Notes: a model not told the origin generated them from the sequence alone. Positions 35,125-43,875 are shown, numbered from the stretch's first letter. The stretch is DNA of 64,000 nt from an uncultured Ruminococcus sp. (GCA_947627175.1 CANQVA010000003.1:62001-126000), one strand, 5' to 3'. Numbers and translations are program-made.

Positions 35125-36396
35125 TTATAAATTTTCGTATCTTATTATGCCTTTTGAAATTGTCATAATATTTCTGCCGGTCATTGTCATACCCTTGAAT
35201 ACGGTATTATGTGACTTTGAATGTAGTTTGTCGGGGTCAACAGTCCACTTTCTGTTAATGTCCGCAATAATAAGGTCTGCTGTTTTTCCTGCTGAAATTT
35301 CAGGAATTTCCAGCCCGAGTATTTTTCTTGGATTTATGCACATTATTTCAACAACTTTCTGCAAAGTTATTTCGCCTGTGTGATAAAGTGCGGTAAGAGT
35401 TGCCGAAAGTGATGTTTCCAGTCCTACAACGCCGTTAGGTGCTTTTTCAAAATCAGCTTTTTCTTCGGCAGAATGCGGTGCATGGTCGGTAATGATACAA
35501 TCAATAGTACCATCTTTAATACCCTCAATAATTGCCCTGACATCTTTCGTAGTTCTTAACGGCGGATTCATTCTGTAATCTGCATCACGCTTTTCAAGAA
35601 AATCATCTGTAAGCATGAAATAGTGTGGTGCAGTTTCGCAGGTAACTTTAATTCCCCTTGATTTAGCAAATCTTATAATTGCCGTGCTTCCCTCCGTGCT
35701 TACGTGGCATATGTGAATCCTTGCATTTACGGACGATGCAAGAATAATTTCCCTTGCGGTAATATAATCTTCAGACGCTCTGTCCATGCCCTTTACGCCG
35801 AGTTTTTCCGACATTTTCCCCTTATTCATAATACCGCCGTTTATTATGTTCAAGTCCTCACAGTGAGATGCAACAAGCAAGCCGTTTTTATTTGAAAGTT
35901 CAAGTGCCTGACGCATATATTCAGCATTTTCAACGGGTCTGCCGTCGTCCGATATGCATATACAGCCTGCATTTTTAAGTGCATCATAGTCACATAAACC
36001 ACTGCCATTCATGCCGTTAGTGATACAGCCGACGGGGTAGACTTCAACGCCTGTATCCTTTGCCTTGTCAATAATATAGCGGATTATCTCGGGATTATCA
36101 CACGGCGGTTTAGTGTTGGGCATTGCAAGAACACCTGTAACACCTCCTGCAAGTGCGGAATTACAGCCTGTAATAATATCTTCCTTGTGAGTGAATCCCG
36201 GGTCACGGAAATGAACATGCATATCAAATAATGACGGCATAAGCACAAGGTCTGTGCCGTCTATAATGCGGTCTGCCTGAATGTCAAGATTTTCACCGAC
36301 AGCGGAAATTTTCCCGTCATTTATAAAAACGTCTGTAACTGTGTCATTTTTCATATCAACAGCACGTATATTTCTTATAAGTATTGAATCCGTCAT
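35125..36396 (-). CDS. pyrC: dihydroorotase
   Basis: PyrC closes carbamoyl aspartate to dihydroorotate. The type I amidohydrolase pattern is present: MPSLFDMHVHFRDPGFTHKEDI with the HxH metal ligands, SHCEDL, HICHVSTEGS and IITDHAPHSAEEK with the catalytic Asp. The length of 423 aa is usual. pyrB and the dihydroorotate dehydrogenase genes are not in this cluster, so they must lie elsewhere. The gene is preceded by a 67-codon gene 9 nt away and by trmB, and followed by pyrF. Confidence 0.95.
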   Translation of the reverse strand: MTDSILIRNIRAVDMKNDTVTDVFINDGKISAVGENLDIQADRIIDGTDLVLMPSLFDMHVHFRDPGFTHKEDIITGCNSALAGGVTGVLAMPNTKPPCDNPEIIRYIIDKAKDTGVEVYPVGCITNGMNGSGLCDYDALKNAGCICISDDGRPVENAEYMRQALELSNKNGLLVASHCEDLNIINGGIMNKGKMSEKLGVKGMDRASEDYITAREIILASSVNARIHICHVSTEGSTAIIRFAKSRGIKVTCETAPHYFMLTDDFLEKRDADYRMNPPLRTTKDVRAIIEGIKDGTIDCIITDHAPHSAEEKADFEKAPNGVVGLETSLSATLTALYHTGEITLQKVVEIMCINPRKILGLEIPEISAGKTADLIIADINRKWTVDPDKLHSKSHNTVFKGMTMTGRNIMTISKGIIRYENL

Positions 36397-36405
36397 TTTA
36401 CCCTC

Positions 36406-36609
36406 CTATCTCTTATTTATAAGTTTCATGAATTTTACTGTTATTTCAGCACTTTTTGTTGCATTTTTTGCTTTTCTGAAATTTTTAAGAATCTTGCTTT
36501 CATATAAATCGTCAGGGGCTTTTTTCATATCGGAAAGATTTCCCATACCTACCGTATCAGCAGTACCAAAACCAAATGAAAATTTTTTCCCTTTTTTCTC
36601 AAATTCCAT
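36406..36609 (-). CDS. small basic protein of unknown function, 67 aa
   Basis: The ATG has a strong AAGGAG eight bases upstream, formed just after the trmB stop 5 nt away, and the gene ends 9 nt before pyrC. Spacing and ribosome site make it a real cistron of the trmB-pyr operon. The product is Lys-rich with no membrane segment: a Gly/Phe-rich start (KFSFGFGTADTVGMGNL) and a basic helical end. I do not recognise the family and propose no function. Confidence 0.65.
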   Translation of the reverse strand: MEFEKKGKKFSFGFGTADTVGMGNLSDMKKAPDDLYESKILKNFRKAKNATKSAEITVKFMKLINKR

Positions 36610-36614
36610 AATAT

Positions 36615-37274
36615 TTACTCCTTAATCGGTTCTGCAATTAAAAACTTTATTTTCTTTCCCTCGTCAGTAAACATTTTTTCATGTTCCGTCACAAAATTTT
36701 CAATTCCGCTTTCACTGTGCAAGTCATAAGTTTTAAACTTAACATTAAAACCTGTTTCATTAAAATATTCAAGCGACTCTTTAAAAAGTTCGTCATCATC
36801 TGTTTTGAACCATATTTCACCTTTAAGAAATTTTTTATAGTTCATAAGTTGGCGTGTATGTGTAAGACGGCGTTTCTTGTGTTTTTTCTTAGGCCACGGA
36901 TTGCAGAAATTTATATAAATTCTGTCCGCACGGTCATTTTCGTCCCACGCTGTATCAAGTCTTTCAATATTCTGAATTGCTATGCGGACGTTGTCGGGAG
37001 ATTTGTTTTCATTTCTATATGCTTCTTCCAGCTTTCTTTTAGCAAGAACAAGCATTTCATTTTTTATGTCCATTGCAATAAAATTTATTTCAGGGTGTGC
37101 AGGTGCTGCCTGTGAAATAAAACCTCCCTTTCCACAACCAAGCTCAATATAAAGCGGTTTTTCGGGTTCGCTGAAAACTTCACTCCATCTTCCTTTATTT
37201 TCCTGCGGATTCATTATATAAAAGGGACAAGCCTCAAGTTCAGGTTTCGCCCACGGTTTATGACGTATTCGCAT
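36615..37274 (-). CDS. trmB: tRNA (guanine-N7-)-methyltransferase
   Basis: TrmB makes m7G46 in the variable loop of tRNAs. [17 protein letters not shown] is SAM motif [20 protein letters not shown] is the acidic second strand, and [22 protein letters not shown] contains the family's NFPDPWPKKRH-like catalytic stretch, with Cys-Asn in place of Pro-Asp. The 219-aa length is standard. GGAGG lies before the ATG, and a TTGGAA-17-TATAAT promoter about 30 nt upstream makes it the first gene of the operon that continues into pyrC. Confidence 0.93.
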   Translation of the reverse strand: MRIRHKPWAKPELEACPFYIMNPQENKGRWSEVFSEPEKPLYIELGCGKGGFISQAAPAHPEINFIAMDIKNEMLVLAKRKLEEAYRNENKSPDNVRIAIQNIERLDTAWDENDRADRIYINFCNPWPKKKHKKRRLTHTRQLMNYKKFLKGEIWFKTDDDELFKESLEYFNETGFNVKFKTYDLHSESGIENFVTEHEKMFTDEGKKIKFLIAEPIKE

Positions 37275-37302
37275 AAAATTCCTCCAAAATCATATTTATT
37301 CT

Positions 37303-37331
37303 ATTATAACACAAAACAAGAAATATTCCAA
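37303..37331 (-). promoter_or_regulatory. promoter of the trmB-pyr operon
   Basis: On the minus strand TTGGAA, 17 bp, TATAAT, just upstream of trmB. Confidence 0.6.
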
Positions 37332-37355
37332 TACTTCTTTTAAAAAAATCCGTAA

Positions 37356-37385
37356 AAAACTCTCCGCTTTGAAACGGAGAGTTTT
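37356..37385 (-). terminator. intrinsic terminator after the deaminase-like gene
   Basis: The stem AAAACTCTCCG / CGGAGAGTTTT is followed on the minus strand by more T, directly after the stop codon at 37389. It insulates trmB from the upstream gene. Confidence 0.8.
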
Positions 37386-37388
37386 ATA

Positions 37389-38693
37389 TCAATATCCGAG
37401 GTCTTTCATACGCTTTTTAAAATCGGCATTAACTTTTGCCATTTTTTTCTTGTCACGTGCTTGCTTTTTGATATCACTAACAGAAACACTTGTGCTTTCT
37501 TCTTTTGCAACGGGAGTAACAGGCATATCATCGTTCATGAATTTATTCAGACGCTGTCTGAATCTTGACTTTCCCTCACCTGAAAGCGGTACAGAATTAA
37601 GAGGCTGTGAAACAGTTGCACTGTTCTGATAATGACTTGAAACAGGTGAAACAGGCTGATGCGGGTATACATTCTGAAGAGGTTGACTGTTTAACGGCTG
37701 TTGATAATATGGGTTTGAATTTGTGGGAAAACTTCCCTGATTTACAGACTGATTATATCCCTGCATATTATTCGGATACTGTCCGGGCTGTACAAACTGG
37801 GGATTCATATTGTTCTGCTGAGGATATCCCTGCGGATAACCCTGCTGAGGATATGGATATCCCTGCGGCTGCTGCGAATAGTCCTGCTGCTGTGGATAAC
37901 CCGGCTGTTGCGGATATCCTTGATTATTCTGTTGGGGATAACCCGATTGCTGAGGATATCCTTGATTATTCTGTTGAGGATAACCCGGTTGCGGATAGCC
38001 TTGTTGCTGTGGATAACCCTGCTGAGGATACGGCTGAACAAACTGTCCGTTCATATTCTGCTGTACGCCGTTGAACTGCATAGAATTATTCTGTTCATTC
38101 ATATTTTCAACCGGCGGTTCGTTCTGGTCGGCAAGAGTCGGCACGGGTGCAGCCGGCGTGTCGTCAAAATCAAACCCGAATTTTTCTTCAAAACTCAAAT
38201 TTTCGCTTACAGGTTCAGGTGAAAAAGCAGGAACTGATTCCGAAACAGAGCTTTCCTGAATTTCATCGGAAACTTCTGTATTATTGGAAACTTCCGTATT
38301 ATCGGAAACTGTTTCTATTTCGCAAGCCTTTACTGAACTTTCAGTTGAAATGGCAACTTCACACTGAGAATTTTTTTCGTCTGCCTTACAAAGTACATCA
38401 ATGCATTCTTTACAAGGACGGCATACACTTCCATCTGCAAAAGAAACTGTCATCATCTGCTTTACATCAATATGACCGTCAATAAACATTGACATAAAAG
38501 CATTGTATTCCGAACAAGCCTTTTCAACTTTATCATTTGTGATTCTTATTCCCGTTACACCTGCATAAACTTCATCATTGCCGTTTACTACAACGCAAAG
38601 TGAAGCGTTCACGTCGTCAGCAATATGAGGACTGAACTTTTTGACTTCTTCAACAAGCATTACCGCCTTGTTATATAATTCAATCAATTCCAC
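37389..38693 (-). CDS. cytidine deaminase-like zinc domain with a PQQGY-rich disordered tail
   Basis: Residues 1-120 resemble the cytidine deaminase fold. SLCVVVNGNDEVYAGVTGIRI matches the strands before the active site, KACSEYNAFMSMFIDG matches the CAERTALFKAV motif (Cys zinc ligand and catalytic Glu), and VCRPCKECIDVL supplies the PCxxC ligands. The spacing from the first Cys to the PC Cys is 34, close to the 33 of Bacillus Cdd. So all zinc and proton-shuttle residues are present. After an acidic Ser/Glu/Val linker (about 125-200) comes about 130 residues of repeated GYPQQ-like units, then a basic C-terminal helix (RFRQRLNKFM, KKQARDKKKMAKVNADFKKRM). The domain call is mine from motif reading; the substrate could be a nucleoside, a base in RNA, or nothing if the fold is structural. 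It has its own promoter. Confidence 0.62.
   Translation of the reverse strand: MELIELYNKAVMLVEEVKKFSPHIADDVNASLCVVVNGNDEVYAGVTGIRITNDKVEKACSEYNAFMSMFIDGHIDVKQMMTVSFADGSVCRPCKECIDVLCKADEKNSQCEVAISTESSVKACEIETVSDNTEVSNNTEVSDEIQESSVSESVPAFSPEPVSENLSFEEKFGFDFDDTPAAPVPTLADQNEPPVENMNEQNNSMQFNGVQQNMNGQFVQPYPQQGYPQQQGYPQPGYPQQNNQGYPQQSGYPQQNNQGYPQQPGYPQQQDYSQQPQGYPYPQQGYPQGYPQQNNMNPQFVQPGQYPNNMQGYNQSVNQGSFPTNSNPYYQQPLNSQPLQNVYPHQPVSPVSSHYQNSATVSQPLNSVPLSGEGKSRFRQRLNKFMNDDMPVTPVAKEESTSVSVSDIKKQARDKKKMAKVNADFKKRMKDLGY
37800..38045 (-). repeat. imperfect tandem repeats coding for GYPQQ units
   Basis: Short units such as GGATATCCTCAGCAG-like strings recur with variation and encode QQGYPQ, PGYPQQNNQGYPQQ and related runs. 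It is coding low-complexity sequence and expected to be unfolded. Confidence 0.85.
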
Positions 38694-38777
38694 GTAAAAT
38701 CAATATCCTTTCATTATTTATTAGAGCTTAATTCAACGCCCCGAATAAGTAAATAATAGCACTCCTATATATGTATA

Positions 38778-38806
38778 ATTATAATACATATCAAGTAATT
38801 TGTCAA
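38778..38806 (-). promoter_or_regulatory. promoter of the deaminase-like gene
   Basis: On the minus strand a perfect TTGACA, 17 bp, perfect TATAAT. It separates this gene from the TerY-P operon upstream. Confidence 0.8.
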
Positions 38807-38824
38807 CAAAAAAATAGAATTATA

Positions 38825-38862
38825 GAGAAAAAAATTTCACGTTCCGTAAAGAAACGTGAAAT
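38825..38862 (-). terminator. intrinsic terminator of the TerY-P operon
   Basis: The 10-bp stem ATTTCACGTT / AACGTGAAAT with a T7 run on the minus strand lies 68 nt after the PP2C stop. Confidence 0.8.
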
Positions 38863-38929
38863 AACAAAATCAGAATTATTTATATAATATAACTATATAT
38901 AATCATACAGCCGACAAACATATTATTTA

Positions 38930-39895
38930 TCATGTTTCATACTCTTCTGATTCATAAAGTGCGTTGTTCATTGAATTTTTCAGTTTTTGTTTTTGCATTC
39001 TTGCCTTTTGTTCAGCCTTACGCATAGAGGCATGAATTTTATTTACTTCAACTTGTTCTTTAAGTTCTTCCTGTTTTTCAGGCAGATAATCTTTATCAAA
39101 CACACAAGCAAGCGAAGTATCGTCCTGTGTTCCACATTTAGCCCTTTTTGAAAGATTTTTCCTTATAGACGGACTGAACGCTTCTATATTTATAAGCTGA
39201 CTGGCAAGTATACTGTGATAGTCAAGAAAATCTTCATCACTTTTAAACGATGTATAAAGACCATCAGTTGAAACAAAAACAGCTATCGGCTTTTCGTCAA
39301 GCGTATAGAAACTGTTGAAGTATTTTATAGCCTGACTATTGCACATAGATGCAGTAAGATTTGCGGGAGCTGATTCTTCATAGGCAATAGGCATTTCGGC
39401 GGCTGCGTCCTCACATATAAGTACAAGACTGCCATCGCCTATCTGTGTGCCGAAAGTAAATTTTCTTCCCATAACTGCAACTATAAGAGTAGTGCCGTAA
39501 ACAGTTTCAACTTTAAGCCGTTTAAATTCCTTTTCGGTAAAAGGTTCTTTTTCTTTGTCGGTATATGGATTATGGGTATAATGATGTATTACAAGTCTGT
39601 TCCAGCGTGAAATAATATTCTTCTCCATTTTTTTTATCAGACTTTCGGGGTCATTCAGAAAACTTTCCTCAAAGGCATCAGGGTCTTTGTAAAATTCCTC
39701 AACCGTATCGAGTGCTGCCATTACAGCCATTTCAGAGCCTTTGTCACTTCTGAAATGATTCTTGCTTCCATGACCGTCCGCAACAACGGCAATTCCGTAA
39801 TTGTCATACGCTTTGAAAACTGATGAATCCTGACATACCGTTCCGCTTGTTATATGACTTGCCCCGATAACCGTATGGCAAAAACCATTTAACAT
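38930..39895 (-). CDS. PP2C-type protein phosphatase (TerY-P triad)
   Basis: This is a metal-dependent Ser/Thr phosphatase. VVADGHGS at residues 38-45 is motif 2 with the metal-binding Asp, the N-terminal CQDSS supplies an earlier acidic residue, VSTDGLYTSF is the motif 8 Asp, and GTQDDTSLACVFD the last metal Asp. A charged, probably coiled-coil tail follows (EQKARMQKQKLKN). It is the last gene of a four-gene operon with a VWA protein and a kinase, so it most likely reverses that kinase's phosphorylation. The operon terminator lies downstream. Confidence 0.9.
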   Translation of the reverse strand: MLNGFCHTVIGASHITSGTVCQDSSVFKAYDNYGIAVVADGHGSKNHFRSDKGSEMAVMAALDTVEEFYKDPDAFEESFLNDPESLIKKMEKNIISRWNRLVIHHYTHNPYTDKEKEPFTEKEFKRLKVETVYGTTLIVAVMGRKFTFGTQIGDGSLVLICEDAAAEMPIAYEESAPANLTASMCNSQAIKYFNSFYTLDEKPIAVFVSTDGLYTSFKSDEDFLDYHSILASQLINIEAFSPSIRKNLSKRAKCGTQDDTSLACVFDKDYLPEKQEELKEQVEVNKIHASMRKAEQKARMQKQKLKNSMNNALYESEEYET

Positions 39896-39929
39896 TTATA
39901 AGCACCCCTTTCGGTAATAAATAGTCAGA

Positions 39930-40763
39930 TTACCAGCCTGTATCGAAAGGAACAGTATCCGAATAATCCTGTGATTTGACGAGTTCCTGAATTTGCTGAC
40001 CGAGCATTTTCTGTTTAGCGGCGTAAACGTCTTTAGAACTGAGTTCATGGTTTGTATCGTCTGAAAGCGTCATACTCTTACTACCGATTTGTGAAGAAGT
40101 AACAGCGATAATTTTAATCATCTGTGCAAGTTGTCCGCCCGAATAAGCATGAACAACAGTATCCTTTGTTCCGGTAAATTCAGCAAGCATATCATCGTTT
40201 GCTTCTTTACCGATACCGAGTGCAGCTTTAAGACCGAATTTATACCAGCTGTTTTTCTGAAGTACTTCAAGTCCTGCCTTGTAATCGTCTGAAGGGTATC
40301 CGTCTGTCATAAGGAAAATAACAGGTGCAAATGACAGTGACGGAGAACTGAGGAAACTATTTCTTGACATTCTTATTGAAAGTTCCCTGAAAGCCTCTCC
40401 CATACTTGTAACGCCGTCTGCCCTTAGACGTGTCCATTCAAATTCCTCAATTGAAACAGGTTCGGAATACATCCACATTACACTGTTAGCAAAAGTAAGA
40501 ACAGCAACTTTAACGTCAGTATCGGCTTCACCTACACGGCGAATTTCAGGAATAAGTTCTTCCATAACGGTATTAAGTTCGCCCATTTTAGTTCCCTTCA
40601 TACTTCCTGATGTATCTATGAGGAAAAATATTACAAGGCTTTTTTTCGACACGCTTGTTGCACTAAGCGGGTCATCGTCGTCAAAGTCAAGCAAATTGTC
40701 GAAATCTTCGTCCATATTGCCTGCTGTTTTTAATTCATCGTTATTATTCATGTCTTTGCTCAT
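39930..40763 (-). CDS. VWA domain protein, TerY-like
   Basis: The von Willebrand A domain has a complete MIDAS: FFLIDTSGSMKG, the Thr in RADGVTSMGEAFREL, and LMTDGYPSDD. About 45 acidic residues precede it and a 60-residue tail follows. The fold and size fit TerY, the VWA protein of tellurite-type stress systems, which is often encoded with a PP2C phosphatase and a kinase (the TerY-P triad). It probably forms the platform or substrate of the pair. The start at 40763 (MSKDMNNN) is ten bases after GGGAG; the track start is earlier and unsupported. Confidence 0.87.
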   Translation of the reverse strand: MSKDMNNNDELKTAGNMDEDFDNLLDFDDDDPLSATSVSKKSLVIFFLIDTSGSMKGTKMGELNTVMEELIPEIRRVGEADTDVKVAVLTFANSVMWMYSEPVSIEEFEWTRLRADGVTSMGEAFRELSIRMSRNSFLSSPSLSFAPVIFLMTDGYPSDDYKAGLEVLQKNSWYKFGLKAALGIGKEANDDMLAEFTGTKDTVVHAYSGGQLAQMIKIIAVTSSQIGSKSMTLSDDTNHELSSKDVYAAKQKMLGQQIQELVKSQDYSDTVPFDTGW

Positions 40764-40829
40764 AATTTGCATACTCCCTTTCATATTGATTGACACCTGA
40801 AATTATATAGCGTCAACATCGTTTACGGC

Positions 40830-42173
40830 TTAAACGTGTGCATTTACTCCTCCGAAGTCTATTTCAAGACCTTTCCAAAGAGGGAATCCCTTTCCGGGAG
40901 CTATATCATAGAAAATACCATCGGGCATTTTTACACGCCATACTTTTTCTGAACTGTTCTTTATTCCGAGCATACCCGGCTTTAGTTTGTTTTCAACAAG
41001 TTCGCCTGCAACTTTTCGGAAATCATCTGACTTAGGGTCTATTTCACATTCATAAAATCTGCTTCCCACATAAAGCGGTATACGATAATCACGGTTACTG
41101 AAAGCAAGACTTGCATATTCCGCACCGCATTTCGGGCATCTGTATGAAGTTTCATTTACTTTTTCAAACATTGATGTAAAATTCGTTCTTCCGCACGTAC
41201 AAACAATAATTTCAGAACGCAGTCTTATAAAGAGTTTCTGCCATTCGTTTTCGATAATACGCTTGTTAGGTTCTCTTATACCCGTTGTGAAAGAACGTAT
41301 AAATGCCTCACGTACATATGATGGATATATTCTCCAGAATTTTATTACATTATCATGAATACCCCTTACAGGACGATTTGAAGTGTCGTCAGGGTCATAA
41401 ACGAAAACTGCCTGCTGTCCGTAATGTTTAAGTTCAGATGTTTCTGTAAGACATACATCTTTTACAACTTTTTCGCCCTCCATAGGGTCTCCTCTGAAAA
41501 GGAGTTTGAAAAGAACGACTGCAAGTGAATATTTATCTGTCTGAACGTTTGGTTTTGCAATACCTCTTACGACTTCAGGAGCCATATATCCCGGTTTACC
41601 GCCTATTCCGAAATTGCTTCCGTCAGGAGCGATATTATCACAGTCACAAACGAGAATATCACCCGTATTTACATTGATAAAGAAACCGCCGTCATTCAAA
41701 TCCTGATAACTCTTTCCTGCTCTGTGGAGCTGTCTGAAAGCGTTTACAATATTTATTACAGCTGTAACCATTGCATAAAGGCTTGAAAACTGAACTGAAA
41801 CTTTTGTTGCACGTCCTGTAAGGTCGTCAATATCAAGTCTATATGTATTGAGAATGTCAACAAAAGAATCATAACCCTGCGGTCTCAAATCCATTATGTA
41901 ACCGAAAGTTCCCGCACTGTTTTCCTTTGTGAGATACTTAGGCCAAAGAAATTTTTCACTTGGTGCACCGTCTTTTATATTGTTTGCAATATTCTTACGG
42001 AAAGCCTTTGCGTTTTTTATCTTGTCAATATCATACCATTTCAAAGCATAATCTATACCGTTAAAATCAACGAGATAAACAATACCCTGTCCGCCGCTGC
42101 CGAGTATTTTCTTTACAGTTGCAGAACCGCCGTATTCCATTTCAATCTGTTCGCCGATTTTAAGTTCTACCAT
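40830..42173 (-). CDS. Ser/Thr protein kinase with C-terminal zinc ribbon (TerY-P triad)
   Basis: The kinase domain spans about residues 10-310. ILGSGGQGIVYLV is the Gly-rich loop, YALKWYD holds the ATP-binding Lys, SYQDLNDGGFFIN stands for the HRDLKPxN catalytic loop with Asp and Asn kept, LVCDCDNI replaces DFG with the metal Asp kept, and GYMAPEV is the P+1 region. A zinc ribbon follows (CTCGRTNFTSMF, YRCPKCGAEY), then about 80 residues of beta-rich sequence. This kinase plus zinc ribbon layout is that of the kinases in TerY-P triads. No membrane segment is present, so it is cytosolic. The nearby phosphatase and VWA genes support the call. Confidence 0.87.
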   Translation of the reverse strand: MVELKIGEQIEMEYGGSATVKKILGSGGQGIVYLVDFNGIDYALKWYDIDKIKNAKAFRKNIANNIKDGAPSEKFLWPKYLTKENSAGTFGYIMDLRPQGYDSFVDILNTYRLDIDDLTGRATKVSVQFSSLYAMVTAVINIVNAFRQLHRAGKSYQDLNDGGFFINVNTGDILVCDCDNIAPDGSNFGIGGKPGYMAPEVVRGIAKPNVQTDKYSLAVVLFKLLFRGDPMEGEKVVKDVCLTETSELKHYGQQAVFVYDPDDTSNRPVRGIHDNVIKFWRIYPSYVREAFIRSFTTGIREPNKRIIENEWQKLFIRLRSEIIVCTCGRTNFTSMFEKVNETSYRCPKCGAEYASLAFSNRDYRIPLYVGSRFYECEIDPKSDDFRKVAGELVENKLKPGMLGIKNSSEKVWRVKMPDGIFYDIAPGKGFPLWKGLEIDFGGVNAHV

Positions 42174-42219
42174 TTAATATCATTCCCTTCTGAATTTAAT
42201 TTTATTTGATTTTTATTTA

Positions 42220-43287
42220 TTATTTGCCAAAAGGAGTTCCCTTGGCAACCGTTTCAACTTCAATGCCGTTGTCAAGACAATAGCGGTGAACATATGAATT
42301 TTCATAACAATGTACTGTAAGAGAAGTACAATATGAAAATGCACCCTCTTCTATAAACTTTACATTTTCTGAAAGATTTAATTTGCGTAGCTTTTCACAG
42401 CCTGAAAACGCTCCCGCACCTATACTGCTTACAGTTGACGGAACGTCTATTATTTCAAGGCTATGACAGAATGAAAAAGTATTATCTTCAATTTGAAGTA
42501 CACCTTCCGGAATTTTTACCATAGTCAGCTTTCCACACTGGCTGAATGCACCTTGTTTAAGTATTTTCAGAGATTCAGGCAATTCAATGCCTTTAAGTCT
42601 TTTACATTCAGAAAAAGCATATTCACCTATTGTAACAAGAGTTGAAGGCAATTCAATTGTTTTCATAAAACCGAAACCGTCAAAAGCAAAACTGTCAAGT
42701 TTTGTATATCCCTCCGGAATTTTAACAGCACCTTTAAGTCTGTATTTTGCTGCGTCCGCAGGTCTGAAAACTTTCATATTCAGTTCAAACGGCACAGGCG
42801 GTTTTCCTTTATTTTTTTCGGCTGAATCCGCATTTGATGTTTTTTCCGTTTCCGCATCTGTTTTCTTAACTTCTGTCAGTTTTGAAACGTACTCCCAGCC
42901 AAGCATATATGTAAAACAAACTATTACAAATTCAGCCGCATTTTCTGAAAGAAACATTTCTGAAACCATAAATTCCTTTGCTTTCATAATTGCTATTTTC
43001 TGCTGTTCACTTTCTCTGAGCATATTTGAAAGTACTCCGGCTTGAAGCATATTTTTAAGAAGTCGGCGTTCTTTTTCGTACTCGGGAATAAAGTCATTGA
43101 GCAATGAAATAAACTTATTTGTATCCTGCTTAATGTCATCTCCATATTGTTCCATCATTGATTTCAAGGCACGTTTTATTTCAATAGTATTTTCAAATCC
43201 GGCAACATTACGTTGAACAGGAGTTCCGCATTTCAGGCACACTTCTGCGGTAGGGCTAAGTTCGTTTCGGCATCTCTCACATAGCAT
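42220..43287 (-). CDS. zinc ribbon plus BspA-type leucine-rich repeat protein
   Basis: The protein begins MLCERCRNELSPTAEVCLKCG, a compact four-Cys zinc ribbon right at the N-terminus. A helical region of about 130 residues follows, then a Lys/Glu linker, then five to six BspA-like LRR_5 units from about 190 to 335 (KIPEGYTKLDSFAFDG, ELPSTLVTIGEYAFSECKRL, PESLKILKQGAFSQCGKL and so on). BspA repeats are usually on surface proteins, but this one has no signal peptide and so stays in the cytosol. It is the first gene of the TerY-P operon, 46 nt ahead of the kinase, and may be the sensor or a scaffold. The start is fixed by the zinc ribbon, though its ribosome site is weak. Confidence 0.82.
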   Translation of the reverse strand: MLCERCRNELSPTAEVCLKCGTPVQRNVAGFENTIEIKRALKSMMEQYGDDIKQDTNKFISLLNDFIPEYEKERRLLKNMLQAGVLSNMLRESEQQKIAIMKAKEFMVSEMFLSENAAEFVIVCFTYMLGWEYVSKLTEVKKTDAETEKTSNADSAEKNKGKPPVPFELNMKVFRPADAAKYRLKGAVKIPEGYTKLDSFAFDGFGFMKTIELPSTLVTIGEYAFSECKRLKGIELPESLKILKQGAFSQCGKLTMVKIPEGVLQIEDNTFSFCHSLEIIDVPSTVSSIGAGAFSGCEKLRKLNLSENVKFIEEGAFSYCTSLTVHCYENSYVHRYCLDNGIEVETVAKGTPFGK

Positions 43288-43344
43288 AGTAAATTCTGCT
43301 ACTCAAAATATGGACTAATATTATATATCCATATGAGAAAATTC

Positions 43345-43394
43345 CCGTACAGCCTACGGTATATTTACAGATACATTTTATATATACTGTAAAT
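43345..43394 (-). other. two inverted repeats in the leader of the TerY-P operon
   Basis: CCGTA-N5-TACGG (43345-43359) and ATTTACAG-N16-CTGTAAAT (43363-43394) lie between the likely promoter and the first gene. Together they could fold the 5' leader. I could not match them to a known riboswitch. Confidence 0.4.
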
Positions 43395-43418
43395 TTCTCA
43401 GGTAGCTTTCTCCTTTCG

Positions 43419-43447
43419 TTTATAATTATATTTTAATTTTTTGTCAA
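43419..43447 (-). promoter_or_regulatory. probable promoter of the TerY-P operon
   Basis: On the minus strand TTGACA, 17 bp, TATAAA, about 130 nt before the first gene. Confidence 0.6.
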
Positions 43448-43846
43448 TTACCATTGGCAAAATGGTTTTATTCAACTGTCGAAATATATGTTTTATAATT
43501 CGGACAATCTGTTAATATTTTTATCTGTATTTATTTTTATTCAATAATTTAATCTTATAATATATCTTTAATTTAATATAAACCCACAATAAACTCATTC
43601 TATATTACAATATCGTCCATTATTGAAGTATATCATGTATTTATAAAAAAGTCAAGAGATAATATAAATTTTACTCATTTTTTTTATATTTCTCACAAAA
43701 AAAATGCCTGAAGTCTATGCACTTCATAGAGAAGAAGTAAATATTTTAGTATTTCCAACAAATGTTGATATATTATCAATGTCTTACAAAAATCAAAAAT
43801 TATACAGATGTTACAATTATTTATTAAAAATTCAGCAATTTTCGCC
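43448..43846. other. AT-rich intergenic stretch without visible genes
   Basis: Nothing but AT-rich sequence was seen between the two divergent promoters, apart from a short inverted repeat CTATG-N5-CATAG near 43713. No ORF has a convincing ribosome site. Confidence 0.5.
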
Positions 43847-43875
43847 TTGAAATTTAAATATATATGTGTTATAAT
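43847..43875 (+). promoter_or_regulatory. promoter of the sugar-binding lipoprotein/GGDEF operon
   Basis: TTGAAA, 17 bp, TATAAT, some 70 nt before the first ATG, which has AGGAGG 12 nt upstream. Confidence 0.75.

Noticed and set aside
37800-38045. Short repeats that might be a CRISPR array
   Set aside because: The repeats are irregular, have no spacers of constant size and encode GYPQQ units in an open frame. No cas genes are present.
37605-38485. Several plus-strand ORFs opposite the deaminase-like gene
   Set aside because: They are shadows of the repeat-rich coding strand and have no ribosome sites.
38930-43287. Type VI secretion-style PP2C/kinase/FHA cluster
   Set aside because: No FHA domain or secretion genes are present; the VWA plus zinc-ribbon kinase fits the TerY-P triad better.
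43700-43730. Short inverted repeat CTATG/CATAG as a terminator
   Set aside because: The stem is five pairs with no T run and no gene end nearby.
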